Source of the DNA: Streptomyces plumbidurans
GTDB taxonomy: Bacteria > Actinomycetota > Actinomycetes > Streptomycetales > Streptomycetaceae
DNA length: 64,000 nt
Assembly: GCF_019857225.1 (NCBI RefSeq)
Contig: NZ_JAFJSY010000002.1
Coordinates: 248,001 to 312,000, forward strand
Reading direction: 5' to 3'
The notes under the pieces are model-generated. The model made no database searches and was not told where the DNA came from. It was given only the letters and a program-made list of their open reading frames with translations. Both the position numbers and the translations under genes were made by a program. Below, one piece after another: positions 9,013 through 19,749 of this stretch (position 1 is its first letter; each line of letters opens with the position of its first letter).

Positions 9013-9046
9013 CGCCGGGCCCGCGGTACGGGGCCCGGCGCCACGG
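9007..9046 (-). terminator. strong hairpin terminator after the MurA-like gene
   Basis: Perfect 16-base arms CCGTGGCGCCGGGCCC (9007-9022) and GGGCCCGGCGCCACGG (9031-9046) with an 8-base loop, 32 bases past the stop of the MurA-like gene and between two genes of the same orientation. It should separate that gene from the box operon. Confidence 0.8.
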
Positions 9047-9077
9047 AGGGCATGGAGAGCTCGGAGGGCTCGAAGGC

Positions 9078-10607
9078 TCAGATGTCCCGGAAGATCTCGA
9101 TCTGCGCGCCGACGGAGTTCAACCGCTCGGCCAGGTCCTCGTACCCCCGGTTGATGACGTACACATTCCGCAGGACGGACGTCCCGTCGGCCGCCATCAT
9201 CGCCAGCAGGACGACCACGGCGGGTCGCAGGGCCGGCGGGCACATCATCTCGGCGGCGCGCCAGCGGGTGGGGCCCTCGACCAGGACGCGGTGCGGGTCG
9301 AGGAGCTGGAGGCGGCCGCCGAGGCGGTTGAGGTCCGTCAGGTAGATGGCGCGGTTGTCGTAGACCCAGTCGTGGATGAGGGTCTTGCCCTGCGCGACGG
9401 CCGCGATCGCCGCGAAGAAGGGGACGTTGTCGATGTTCAGGCCCGGGAAGGGCATGGGGTGGATCTTGTCGATCGGGGCTTCGAGCTTGGACGGCCGGAC
9501 GGTCAGGTCCACCAGGCGCGTACGGCCGTTGTCCGCGAAGTACTCGGGCGTACGGTCGTGGTCGAGCCCCATCTCCTCCAGGACCGCCAGCTCGATCTCC
9601 AGGAACTCGATCGGCACCCGGCGCACGGTCAGTTCCGACTCCGTGACCACGGCGGCGGCCAGCAGGCTCATCGCCTCGACCGGGTCCTCGGAGGGGGAGT
9701 AGTCCACGTCGACGTCGATGTCCGGCACGCCGTGCACGGTGAGGGTGGTGGTGCCGATGCCTTCGACCCGGACGCCGAGCGCCTCCAGGAAGAAGCACAG
9801 GTCCTGGACCATGTAGTTGGAGGACGCGTTGCGGATGACGGTGACCCCGTCCGAACGGGCGGCGGCCAGCAGCGCGTTCTCGGTGACGGTGTCCCCGCGC
9901 TCGGTCAGCACGATCGGCCGGTCGGGCCGCACCGCCGGGTCCACCAGGGCGTGGTACTGCCCCTCGGTGGCGGTCACCTCCAGACCGAACCGGCGCAGCG
10001 CGATCATGTGCGGCTCGATGGTCCGCGTGCCCAGGTCGCAGCCGCCCGCGTACGGCAGCTTGAAGCGGTCCATGCGGTGCAGCAGCGGGCCGAGGAACAT
10101 GATGATGGACCGCGTCCGTACGGCCGCCTCGGCGTCGATCGCCGTCATGTTCAGCTCGGCGGGCGGCGCGATCTCCAGGTCGACGCCGTCGTTGACCCAC
10201 CGGGTGCGCACCCCGATGGAGTTCAGCACCTCCAGGAGCCGGTAGACCTCCTCGATCCGCGCGACCCGACGCAGCACGGTGCGGCCCTTGTTGAGCAGGG
10301 ACGCGCAGAGCAGCGCGACGCACGCGTTCTTGCTCGTCTTGACGTCGATGGCACCGGAGAGCCGGCGGCCGCCGACGACGCGCAGATGCATCGGCCCCGA
10401 GTAGCCCAGCGAGACGATTTCGCTGTCCAAAGCTTCACCAATGCGGGCGATCATCTCAAGGCTGATGTTTTGATTGCCGCGCTCGATGCGGTTGACAGCG
10501 CTCTGACTTGTGCCGAGCGCCTCCGCCAGCTGCGCCTGAGTCCAGCCGCGGTGCTGCCGCGCGTCCCGGATGAGCCTGCCGATGCGTACGAGGTAGTCGT
10601 CTGCCAT
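9078..10607 (-). CDS. murA2: HTH-MurA fusion: XRE domain plus UDP-GlcNAc 1-carboxyvinyltransferase-like
   Basis: 509-residue protein in two parts. Residues about 8-65 are a Cro/C1-type helix-turn-helix (GWTQAQLAEALGTSQSAVNR, then IERGNQNIS); residues about 75-505 are an EPSP-synthase-fold MurA. MurA transfers enolpyruvate from PEP to UDP-GlcNAc, the first committed step of peptidoglycan synthesis. Key residues look kept: Lys-Asn in KTSKNACVAL, the PEP-binding Cys in AGGCDLGTR and its following Arg, and an Asp in FPGLNIDN, though this last segment has about 3 extra residues. Streptomyces carry a separate canonical MurA, so this is the second, HTH-bearing paralogue, conserved beside aconitase. 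An ATCTC-N6-GAGAT palindrome 12 bases before its start suggests autoregulation. Whether it is an enzyme, a regulator, or both is open. Confidence 0.9.
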   Translation of the reverse strand: MADDYLVRIGRLIRDARQHRGWTQAQLAEALGTSQSAVNRIERGNQNISLEMIARIGEALDSEIVSLGYSGPMHLRVVGGRRLSGAIDVKTSKNACVALLCASLLNKGRTVLRRVARIEEVYRLLEVLNSIGVRTRWVNDGVDLEIAPPAELNMTAIDAEAAVRTRSIIMFLGPLLHRMDRFKLPYAGGCDLGTRTIEPHMIALRRFGLEVTATEGQYHALVDPAVRPDRPIVLTERGDTVTENALLAAARSDGVTVIRNASSNYMVQDLCFFLEALGVRVEGIGTTTLTVHGVPDIDVDVDYSPSEDPVEAMSLLAAAVVTESELTVRRVPIEFLEIELAVLEEMGLDHDRTPEYFADNGRTRLVDLTVRPSKLEAPIDKIHPMPFPGLNIDNVPFFAAIAAVAQGKTLIHDWVYDNRAIYLTDLNRLGGRLQLLDPHRVLVEGPTRWRAAEMMCPPALRPAVVVLLAMMAADGTSVLRNVYVINRGYEDLAERLNSVGAQIEIFRDI

Positions 10608-10619
10608 GGGGTTGAGGTT

Positions 10620-10635
10620 ATCTCAGATATGAGAT
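10620..10635. promoter_or_regulatory. palindrome ATCTC-N6-GAGAT, copy 1 (murA2 leader)
   Basis: ATCTCAGATATGAGAT: 6-base arms ATCTCA/TGAGAT around GATA, 12 bases upstream of the murA2 start codon. It shares ATCTC-N6-GAGAT with a second site upstream of aconitase. Its position over the leader fits a repressor site, most simply for the HTH domain of murA2 itself. Confidence 0.6.
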
Positions 10636-10870
10636 GGGGCCTGTTGGGGGGTCCGTTCGGGTGACGCGCCGTCAAAGCTGCCTGGTCGCACAGGTGCGCC
10701 GCCGTTCGAAAGATCCGGGCAAATCCCTCGATGTCGTATGACGTCGGACGCCCTCGCGCCCGACCATCCGGTACTGCCGCGCTCGGCTTCCGATGCCGCC
10801 GCGCGCGAAGCCGTGGAGCGCGCCACAGTGGGGACCCGGGCATGACCATCCCGTGCCCATGTACTAGAGT

Positions 10871-10888
10871 TATCTCGACATCGAGATA
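10871..10888. promoter_or_regulatory. palindrome ATCTC-N6-GAGAT, copy 2 (aconitase promoter)
   Basis: TATCTCGACATCGAGATA: perfect 8-base arms TATCTCGA/TCGAGATA with a 2-base centre, about 104 bases before the aconitase start. Same core as the site before murA2. Between the two sites (10636-10870) I see no convincing gene. It is a likely operator controlling aconitase transcription. Confidence 0.6.
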
Positions 10889-10930
10889 TCTGCCGAGGAG
10901 CACCGCAGCGCCAAGCCCGGTAAGGGTTAC

Positions 10931-13709
<2,779 letters not shown>

Positions 13710-13728
13710 GCGACAACTCAAGGCAGTT

Positions 13729-13766
13729 GAGGGCCGCGCCCCCGGTTCACCGGGGGCGCGGCCCTC
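13729..13766 (+). terminator. acnA terminator
   Basis: Perfect 17-base arms GAGGGCCGCGCCCCCGG (13729-13745) and CCGGGGGCGCGGCCCTC (13750-13766) with a TTCA loop, 19 bases after the aconitase stop. Confidence 0.9.
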
Positions 13767-13820
13767 GTCGTGTCAGTGCCGTGAGATCAGAATCCGAGCG
13801 TGATGGGGCTCCGCTCAGGG

Positions 13821-13855
13821 CGGACCCGGTGGGGTGTGTCGGGCCACCGGGTCCG
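13821..13855. other. additional hairpin in the acnA-GH92 intergenic region
   Basis: 12-base arms CGGACCCGGTGG (13821-13832) and CCACCGGGTCCG (13844-13855) with an 11-base loop. There is no gene between 13710 and 14073 that I can support; this stretch holds two terminators, this hairpin and a 12-bp palindrome, and may be the remnant of a lost gene. Confidence 0.5.
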
Positions 13856-13923
13856 CGAGCCGGGCAGGCCGGGGGAGTACCTGGTCCGGATGGTGCTGGT
13901 CTCATGGCGACGCTGCGCTGTGC

Positions 13924-13935
13924 GACAACGTTGTC
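13924..13935. promoter_or_regulatory. GACAACGTTGTC palindrome, downstream copy
   Basis: Perfect 12-bp palindrome GACAACGTTGTC, identical to the one overlapping the GH92 promoter 4 kb away. It has the form of LacI-family operators (central CG, symmetric arms). No gene start follows it on either strand, so it may be an auxiliary operator or a relic. Confidence 0.5.
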
Positions 13936-14002
13936 CAGCATTTTGCGAACAACCTTACTACTTGAACGGACAACGACGTCAAGCCAGTTGACGCCCGGGC
14001 CC

Positions 14003-14028
14003 GACCACAGAGAAAGACCACAGAGAAA
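14003..14028. repeat. 13-bp tandem duplication
   Basis: GACCACAGAGAAA is repeated twice head to tail (14003-14015, 14016-14028), directly next to the GH92 terminator. Looks like a simple slippage duplication. Confidence 0.7.
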
Positions 14029-14029
14029 G

Positions 14030-14057
14030 AGGGCCGCGTCGCATGCGACGCGGCCCC
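14030..14057 (-). terminator. GH92 terminator
   Basis: A 26-bp perfect palindrome spans 14031-14056 (left arm GGGCCGCGTCGCA, centred on ATGCGA), 17 bases past the stop of the mannosidase gene on its strand. Confidence 0.8.
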
Positions 14058-14073
14058 CTCACTGTTCAGCCGC

Positions 14074-17000
14074 TCACGCGAGCAGTTCGATCTCCGAGAC
14101 CACCGCCTCGCCGTCGAGCACCAGGCGGTACTTGCCGTACGTACCGGGGGACTTCACGGAGAACGCGCGGGTCTGCTTGTCCCAGCGGAAGGACTCCCCG
14201 GACCGCTTGTCCAGCGTCTTCCACGTGGTCCCGTCGTCGGAGCCCTGGAGCGTCCAGCCGGTCGGTGCCTTGGTGTGGTCGCCGGACGACGTCAGCGTGT
14301 ACTGCAGGCCCTTGACCGCACCGGAGACCGGCAGGTCCACGGACGTGACCGTCGCGTCGGTCGCCGAGGTGTTGTCGAACAGCGCCCCGTCGCCCTTGAG
14401 CACGTCCGCCCGCGGCGTCGGCACCTTGTCGTCCTTGGTGATCGACACGGGCGCCGCGTCCTTGCCGCTGCCCCACTTGGAGGGCTTCGAGCCCATGTCG
14501 AAGTCCAGGACCCCGCCCTTCTTGAGCAGTGAGTCCGGCAGCGAAGTCTTCGACCACGTACGGCCGTTGACCTTCAGCCCCTGCACGTACACGTTCTTCG
14601 TGCTGTTCTTCGGCGCCCGGACGACCAGGTCGTGGCCGTTCTCCAGGTGCACCGTCGCCTTCTTGAACAGCGGGGAGCCGATGGCGTACTCGCCGCTGCC
14701 CATCACCAGCGGGTAGAAGCCGAGCGAGGAGAAGAGGTACCAGGCCGACTGCTCGCCATTGTCCTCGTCGCCGTGGTAGCCCTGCCCGATCTCGCTGCCG
14801 GTGTAGAGGCGGGAGAGCACCTCGCGGACGTTCTTCTGCGCCTTCCAGGGCTCGCCGGCCGCGTCGTACATGTAGTTGACGTGGTGGGCGACCTGGTTGG
14901 AGTGCCCGTACTGGCCCATCCGGACGTCCCGCGCCTCGGTCATCTCGTGGATGACACCGCCGTAGGAACCGACGTTGTCGGGCGAGGCCGTCTCGGGTGT
15001 CGAGAAGTACTCGTCCAGCTTGTCCCCGAGGGCCTTCTGTCCGCCGTACAGGTTGGCCAGGCCTCGGCTGTCCTGCGGGGCGGTGAAGGCGTAGCCCCAG
15101 CCGTCGGTCTCCGTGTAGTCGTAACCCCACACCTTCGGGTCGTACTTCGCGGAGTCCAGGCGCCAGTTGCCCTTGGCGTCCTTCCCCTGGAAGAAGCCCG
15201 CCTTGGAGTCGAAGAGGTTGACGTAGTCCTGGGCGCGGTTGAGGAAGTAGTCCGACTCCTCCTTGTAGCGCTTCTCGCCGGTCTTCTTGTAGAGCGCCTT
15301 GCCCATCTCGGCGATGCCGTAGTCGTTGACGTAGCCCTCCATCGCCCACGAGAAGCCCTCACCGGTGTCGGTGCTCGTGTAGCCGAGGAACGGCGAGGTG
15401 GTCATGCCCTTGCGGCCCACGCCGGAGGACGGCGGGACGACGGTGGCGTTCTTCACGGCCGCGTCGTACGCCGACTTGGCGTCGAACTTCACGCCCTTGA
15501 CGTACGCGTCCGCGAACGCCACGTCCGAGGAGGTGCCGGTCATCAGGTCCGCGTAGCCGGGGGAGGACCAGCGCGAGGTCCAGCCGCCGTCCTTGTACTG
15601 CTGCACGAACCCGTCGACCATCTCGCCCGCCTGAGAGGGCGTCAGGAAGGAGTACGCCGGCCACGTGGTCCGATAGGTGTCCCAGAACCCGTTGTTGACG
15701 TACACCTTGCCGTCGACGATCTTCGCGCCGGTGTGCGTCGGGGTGTCCGGGTTCGGCATCGGCGAGAAGGGCGAGGCGTACTGGTACTTCGAACCCACCT
15801 TCTCGAAGCCGGAGTTGGGGTACAGGTACAGCCGGTACATGCTGGAGTACAGCGTGGTCAGCTGGTCCGGCGTCGCGCCCTGGACCTCGACCTTGCCGAG
15901 CAGCTTGTCCCAGGTGTGCTGGGCCTGCTTCTTGACCGCGTCGAAGGACCTGCCGTCCGGAATCTCCTGACGCAGGTTGTCCTTCGCCTGGTCGACGCTG
16001 ATCAGCGAGGTGGCCAGGCGCAGGGTGACGGTGTGGTCGGAGCCCGCGTCGAACCGCATGTAGCCCTTGACCCCGCTCGACGACGCGTCCGTCACCTTCT
16101 TGTCGAAGACGCCGTAGACGAAGAGCCGGGTGGCGCCCGTCGACAGTCCGGACTTCACGTCCGAGTAACCGGTGACGATGCCGTTGTCCTTGTCGAGGGT
16201 GAGCCCGGCCTGCTCGGTGACGTTGTCGAAGACCACGCTCGCGTCATCGCCCGGGTAGGTGAAGCGCAGCGAGGCGGCATGGTCGGTCGGGGCCATCTCG
16301 GCCTTCAGGCCGTTCTCGAACCGCACCCCGTAGTAGTACGGCCGCGCGGTCTCGTTCTCGTGCCGGAACGCCAGCTCACGGGCCTCGCGGCCGGTGTCGG
16401 GGGTGCCGGAGGCCACCGACGGCATCAGCTGGAAGGTCTGCCGGTCACCCATCCAGGGGCTGGGCTCGTGGCTCGCGCTGAACGACTGGATCGTCGGCAG
16501 GTTGTCGTCGTTGTTCGCCCGCGCGTAGTCGTACAGCCAGCTCAGCGACGACGAGTTGGTCACCGGCGTCCAGAAGTTGAACCCGTGCGGAGTGGCCGTC
16601 GCGGGGAAGTTGTTGCCGCGCGAGAAGCTGCCGCTGGAGTTGGTGCCGCGGGTGGTCAGCACGTAGTCCGACAGATGCGCCTTCGGCTTCTCGGGCGCCA
16701 CGGACTTGAGCGCGATGTCGTCCAGCCAGCCGCGGAACTTCGCCGGGCCCTTGGGGGAGTCGTACGCCACCAGGATCCGGTCGACGGTCTTGCCGGCCGC
16801 GACCGAGCCGATCCGCGAGGTGACGTTGTTCCACTGGTTGACGTAGAGGATCTTGGCGGCACCCTGCGCCTGCGGCGTCAGCCCGAAACCGTGCTGATCG
16901 ACCGCGTCGAGGTCGCTGAGATAGGTGCCGTCGGTGAAGGCCAGGTCGACGGAGACGTTCGTGGCGTCGTAGTCCAGGACCTTGTCCGCCATCTGCGGGA

Positions 17001-17877
17001 AGATCCGGTACGAGAGCTGGGTGTCGCGGCCGACGGCCACGTTCACGTCGAAGATCTTGTTGTACGAGTACGCCCGCCCGTCGGCGGTGTGCCGTCCGGC
17101 GTAACGCAGTGCCTTCTTTCCGGTGAAGCCCGCGGCCGCCTTCGCGGTCGGTGAGCCGCTCGGGCCGTGGTCGACCAGCGAGAGCATGTCCTGCGGGACC
17201 GGGTTGTCGCTGTCACCGGTGGAAAGCTGCAGGTCGGCGAGTTGCAGGATGTCCGCGGCGCCGTTGTTCCTCGTGATGTCGAGCCGGAAGTGCTGGTACT
17301 CGGCCGGCTCGGCGAGGTCGTACTTCTTGGTCTGGAAGCGCTCGCCGAAGGACTCCCCGGAGCGGGAGTCGAGGGTCTTCCAGTCCTTGCCGTCGGTGGA
17401 GCCCTGCAGGGTCCAGTCCTTCGGGTCGCGCTCGGCGAAGTCGTTGGCCGAGGTGAGCGCGTAGTTGGTGATCTTCAGCGGCTTGTCGAGGTCGAACTCC
17501 GCCCAGCCGGTCGCCTCGAAGGTCAGCCACTTGGTGGCCGACTCGCCGTCGACGAGGTTCTCCTTCACCTCGCCGCCGCCGGTGTTCTCACCGCTGGCCC
17601 TCACGTCGGTGACATGGTCGTTGACGTTTCCGGGGATGCCGCTGCTGTATCCCCCGTCCACGCCGGAGGCCCGCTTGGTCCCGTCCGGCCTGGTGTCGAC
17701 CGTGTTGAGCCAGTCCGGCGCCGGATCGCCCGCCTCGAAAGAGGAGGCGAACGACCGGTCGGCGGCCGGTGCCTTCGCCGGAAGTGCGGTGGCCGCTCCC
17801 TGCGTGCCCACCGCCAAAGCAAAAGCGGCCGTCAGCACGACGGCCGGACCCCATCTGTGCCGAGTTCTGTGCCCCAT
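14074..17877 (-). CDS. secreted GH92 alpha-mannosidase with two discoidin-like CBMs
   Basis: 1267-residue exported glycosidase. Residues 1-33 are a signal peptide (AVVLTAAFALAVG, cleavage near ALPA). Then comes an F5/8-type-C/CBM32-like module (about 100-220: NDFAERDPKDWTLQGS, SGESFGERFQ). The GH92 catalytic region (about 400-1110) includes NSSGSFSRGNNFPA, GFWDTYRTTWPAYS, GHSNQVAHHVNYMY, and GDEDNGEQSAWYLFSSLGF, the last highly characteristic of GH92. A second, partial discoidin-like module closes the C-terminus (TGWTLQGSDDGTTWKTLDKR). GH92 enzymes are Ca-dependent inverting exo-alpha-mannosidases releasing mannose from glycoproteins and fungal mannans. It is divergent from the GlcNAc importer, and an identical 12-bp palindrome lies at its promoter and beyond its end, suggesting sugar-responsive repression. 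Confidence 0.94.
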   Translation of the reverse strand: MGHRTRHRWGPAVVLTAAFALAVGTQGAATALPAKAPAADRSFASSFEAGDPAPDWLNTVDTRPDGTKRASGVDGGYSSGIPGNVNDHVTDVRASGENTGGGEVKENLVDGESATKWLTFEATGWAEFDLDKPLKITNYALTSANDFAERDPKDWTLQGSTDGKDWKTLDSRSGESFGERFQTKKYDLAEPAEYQHFRLDITRNNGAADILQLADLQLSTGDSDNPVPQDMLSLVDHGPSGSPTAKAAAGFTGKKALRYAGRHTADGRAYSYNKIFDVNVAVGRDTQLSYRIFPQMADKVLDYDATNVSVDLAFTDGTYLSDLDAVDQHGFGLTPQAQGAAKILYVNQWNNVTSRIGSVAAGKTVDRILVAYDSPKGPAKFRGWLDDIALKSVAPEKPKAHLSDYVLTTRGTNSSGSFSRGNNFPATATPHGFNFWTPVTNSSSLSWLYDYARANNDDNLPTIQSFSASHEPSPWMGDRQTFQLMPSVASGTPDTGREARELAFRHENETARPYYYGVRFENGLKAEMAPTDHAASLRFTYPGDDASVVFDNVTEQAGLTLDKDNGIVTGYSDVKSGLSTGATRLFVYGVFDKKVTDASSSGVKGYMRFDAGSDHTVTLRLATSLISVDQAKDNLRQEIPDGRSFDAVKKQAQHTWDKLLGKVEVQGATPDQLTTLYSSMYRLYLYPNSGFEKVGSKYQYASPFSPMPNPDTPTHTGAKIVDGKVYVNNGFWDTYRTTWPAYSFLTPSQAGEMVDGFVQQYKDGGWTSRWSSPGYADLMTGTSSDVAFADAYVKGVKFDAKSAYDAAVKNATVVPPSSGVGRKGMTTSPFLGYTSTDTGEGFSWAMEGYVNDYGIAEMGKALYKKTGEKRYKEESDYFLNRAQDYVNLFDSKAGFFQGKDAKGNWRLDSAKYDPKVWGYDYTETDGWGYAFTAPQDSRGLANLYGGQKALGDKLDEYFSTPETASPDNVGSYGGVIHEMTEARDVRMGQYGHSNQVAHHVNYMYDAAGEPWKAQKNVREVLSRLYTGSEIGQGYHGDEDNGEQSAWYLFSSLGFYPLVMGSGEYAIGSPLFKKATVHLENGHDLVVRAPKNSTKNVYVQGLKVNGRTWSKTSLPDSLLKKGGVLDFDMGSKPSKWGSGKDAAPVSITKDDKVPTPRADVLKGDGALFDNTSATDATVTSVDLPVSGAVKGLQYTLTSSGDHTKAPTGWTLQGSDDGTTWKTLDKRSGESFRWDKQTRAFSVKSPGTYGKYRLVLDGEAVVSEIELLA

Positions 17878-17903
17878 GTGCCAGCACCCTCCCTGGGCTT
17901 GTG

Positions 17904-17915
17904 GACAACGTTGTC
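17904..17915. promoter_or_regulatory. GACAACGTTGTC operator at the GH92 promoter
   Basis: Perfect 12-bp palindrome 27 bases before the GH92 start. On the minus strand it overlaps a TTGACA hexamer that could be the -35 element, the classic position for a LacI-type repressor. A second identical copy lies beyond the gene end. The remaining 17916-18105 stretch shows nothing I can name. Confidence 0.6.
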
Positions 17916-18105
17916 AACTTAGCCGCGCAGAGACCAGTAGTGGGTCAAGTGGTCAGTGATGTCAAGGGTGTTGCCTGCGGCATTCGGGGTTTATGTCGCG
18001 GATTTTTCCGGCAAGGTGGTCACAGGGGGCTCATATTTCCGCGAGGTCTCAACTCGGATAAGACCATCGGCCAACCTTGCATTCGATCTTGCTCCGTTGG
18101 CGGGA

Positions 18106-18121
18106 AGTGGACTATACCTGT
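18106..18121. promoter_or_regulatory. DasR-responsive element (dre) candidate
   Basis: AGTGGACTATACCTGT agrees with the DasR consensus AGTGGTCTAGACCACT (C or G allowed at positions 2 and 15) at 13 of 16 positions, about 124 bases upstream of ngcE. DasR represses GlcNAc and chitobiose uptake in Streptomyces, so this is the expected regulator for the downstream importer. Confidence 0.6.
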
Positions 18122-18244
18122 CGGCGATTCACCCCATCCGTACTACACGATCCGCACTTCCTGCACGACCCTGCTTGACCTGACCGCGGTGCCGGGGAGG
18201 ATCCGGTTCACCGCCTGAGTCCTGGAGAAGGCGAGGACTTGAGC

Positions 18245-19699
18245 ATGGGATCCACTTCCGCCGAGAACAACGGCACGACGGGTGTCGGCCGCCGCGATCT
18301 GATCAAGCGGTCCGCCGCGCTCGGCCTGATCTCCGTACCCACGATGAGCTTTCTGTCGGCCTGTGCCAGTGGTGGCGGCGACGACAACGGCGACAAGGCC
18401 AAGGCGGGCAAGAAGACCGCCAAGAACCCGCTCGGCGTGAACGACACCGCGGGCATGGAGTTCGTCCTGTTCGACGGCGGCTTCGGCAAGGAGTACGCCC
18501 AGGACGCCGTCAAGATCTACGAGAAGAACTTCCCCAAGGTGAAGGTGAAGTTCTCCGCCACCCAGAAGATCCAGTCCACCCTGCAGCCCCGTTTCAACCA
18601 GGGCACCCCGCCGGACCTGATCGACAACTCCGGTGCCGAGCAGATGGACATGGGCGTCCTGGTCGGCAAGAAGCAGCTCTCCGACCTCACCCCGCTGCTG
18701 GACGCCGCGTCCTACGACGACCCGAACAAGAAGGTCCGCGACACGCTGCGCCCCGGCATCGTGGAGATGGGCCAGTTCGACGGCGACCCGGTCTGGATCA
18801 TGTACTACGCCTACACGATCTACGGCGTCTGGTACTCGCAGAAGGCCCTCGACTCGCTCGACGCGGAGTACCCCAAGACCTGGGACGAGATGCTCGCCGT
18901 GTGCGAGAAGGCCAAGAAAAAGGGCATGGCCGGCTGGACGTACGCGGGCAAGTACCCGTACTACATCCCCTTCTCGCTCTACCCGATGATCGGCAAGGTC
19001 GGGGGCCGCGAGGTCCTGGACGCCATCGACAACCTGGAGCCGAACGCCTGGAAGCACCCGGCCGTCAAGGCCTGCTTCGAGGCCTATTACGAGCTCTACA
19101 AGAAGGGCTACATCCTCAAGGGCACGCCCGGCCTGGACCACATCCAGTCGCAGACCGCGTGGGCCAAGGGCAAGGCGCTGTTCATCCCGAACGGTTCCTG
19201 GGTGGAGAACGAGTCGGCGAACGTCATCCCCAAGGACTTCAACCTCGCCGTCTCCGCGCCGTCCGGCATCGACAGCTCCGACAAGCTGCCCTTCGGCACC
19301 ATCTGGGCCTCCGGCGGTGAGCCCTTCATCGTCCCGGCCAAGGCGAAGAACCCCGAGGGCGGCATGGAGCAGCTGCGCATCATGCTCAGCGAGGCGTCCT
19401 CGAAGAACTTCACCACCAAGGTGAAGTCGCTGACCGCGTTCAACGGCGGCACGACCGGCATCACCCTGACCCCGGGCCTCAAGTCCGGTGTCGCGGCGCT
19501 GGACCTGGCCAAGGACAACGTCCTGAACCCGCGCATCCAGGACTGGTACGTGCAGCTGCAGAAGGAGCAGATCGGTGTCGGTGGCCTCGGCGAGATGATG
19601 GCCGGCCGCGCCACCCCGGCCGAGACCATCAAGAAGATCCAGGGCTTCGCCGACGCGGCCGCCAAGGACAGCTCGATCAAGCACTACAAGCACCAGTGA
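18245..19699 (+). CDS. ngcE: N-acetylglucosamine/chitobiose ABC transporter lipoprotein NgcE
   Basis: Solute-binding lipoprotein of a carbohydrate ABC importer, about 484 residues. The N-terminus has a twin-arginine motif (GRRDLIKRS) followed by a lipobox LSAC, so it is a Tat-exported lipoprotein anchored outside the membrane. The body is a family-1 extracellular sugar-binding protein (FNQGTPPDLIDNSG, WDEMLAVCEKAKKKGMAGWT, FIPNGSWVENES). Similarity and synteny point to NgcE of the NgcEFG system described in Streptomyces for GlcNAc and chitobiose. The ATG was chosen because GAGG lies 8 bases before it; a TTG two codons upstream is an alternative. First gene of ngcEFG, with a dre-like site upstream. 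Confidence 0.93.
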   Translation: MGSTSAENNGTTGVGRRDLIKRSAALGLISVPTMSFLSACASGGGDDNGDKAKAGKKTAKNPLGVNDTAGMEFVLFDGGFGKEYAQDAVKIYEKNFPKVKVKFSATQKIQSTLQPRFNQGTPPDLIDNSGAEQMDMGVLVGKKQLSDLTPLLDAASYDDPNKKVRDTLRPGIVEMGQFDGDPVWIMYYAYTIYGVWYSQKALDSLDAEYPKTWDEMLAVCEKAKKKGMAGWTYAGKYPYYIPFSLYPMIGKVGGREVLDAIDNLEPNAWKHPAVKACFEAYYELYKKGYILKGTPGLDHIQSQTAWAKGKALFIPNGSWVENESANVIPKDFNLAVSAPSGIDSSDKLPFGTIWASGGEPFIVPAKAKNPEGGMEQLRIMLSEASSKNFTTKVKSLTAFNGGTTGITLTPGLKSGVAALDLAKDNVLNPRIQDWYVQLQKEQIGVGGLGEMMAGRATPAETIKKIQGFADAAAKDSSIKHYKHQ

Positions 19700-19749
19700 A
19701 CGCCCGTCACCAGCGGCAGCACAGGCCCGGAAGATCGGGGTAGGCAGTA

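Noticed and set aside
7416..10664. Very long open frame (over 1000 codons) on the plus strand
   Set aside because: It runs antisense to boxC and the HTH-MurA gene, both with clear family motifs; open antisense frames are normal at this GC content.
10623..10903. Small frames in the murA2-acnA intergenic region
   Set aside because: No ribosome-binding site or recognisable family; the region is better explained by divergent promoters and operators.
13747..13941. 64-codon frame on the minus strand between acnA and GH92
   Set aside because: Overlaps the aconitase terminator, Pro/Arg-rich composition, no start signal.
14632..17154. 840-codon open frame antisense to the GH92 gene
   Set aside because: Shadow of third-position GC in the mannosidase gene; no domain visible.
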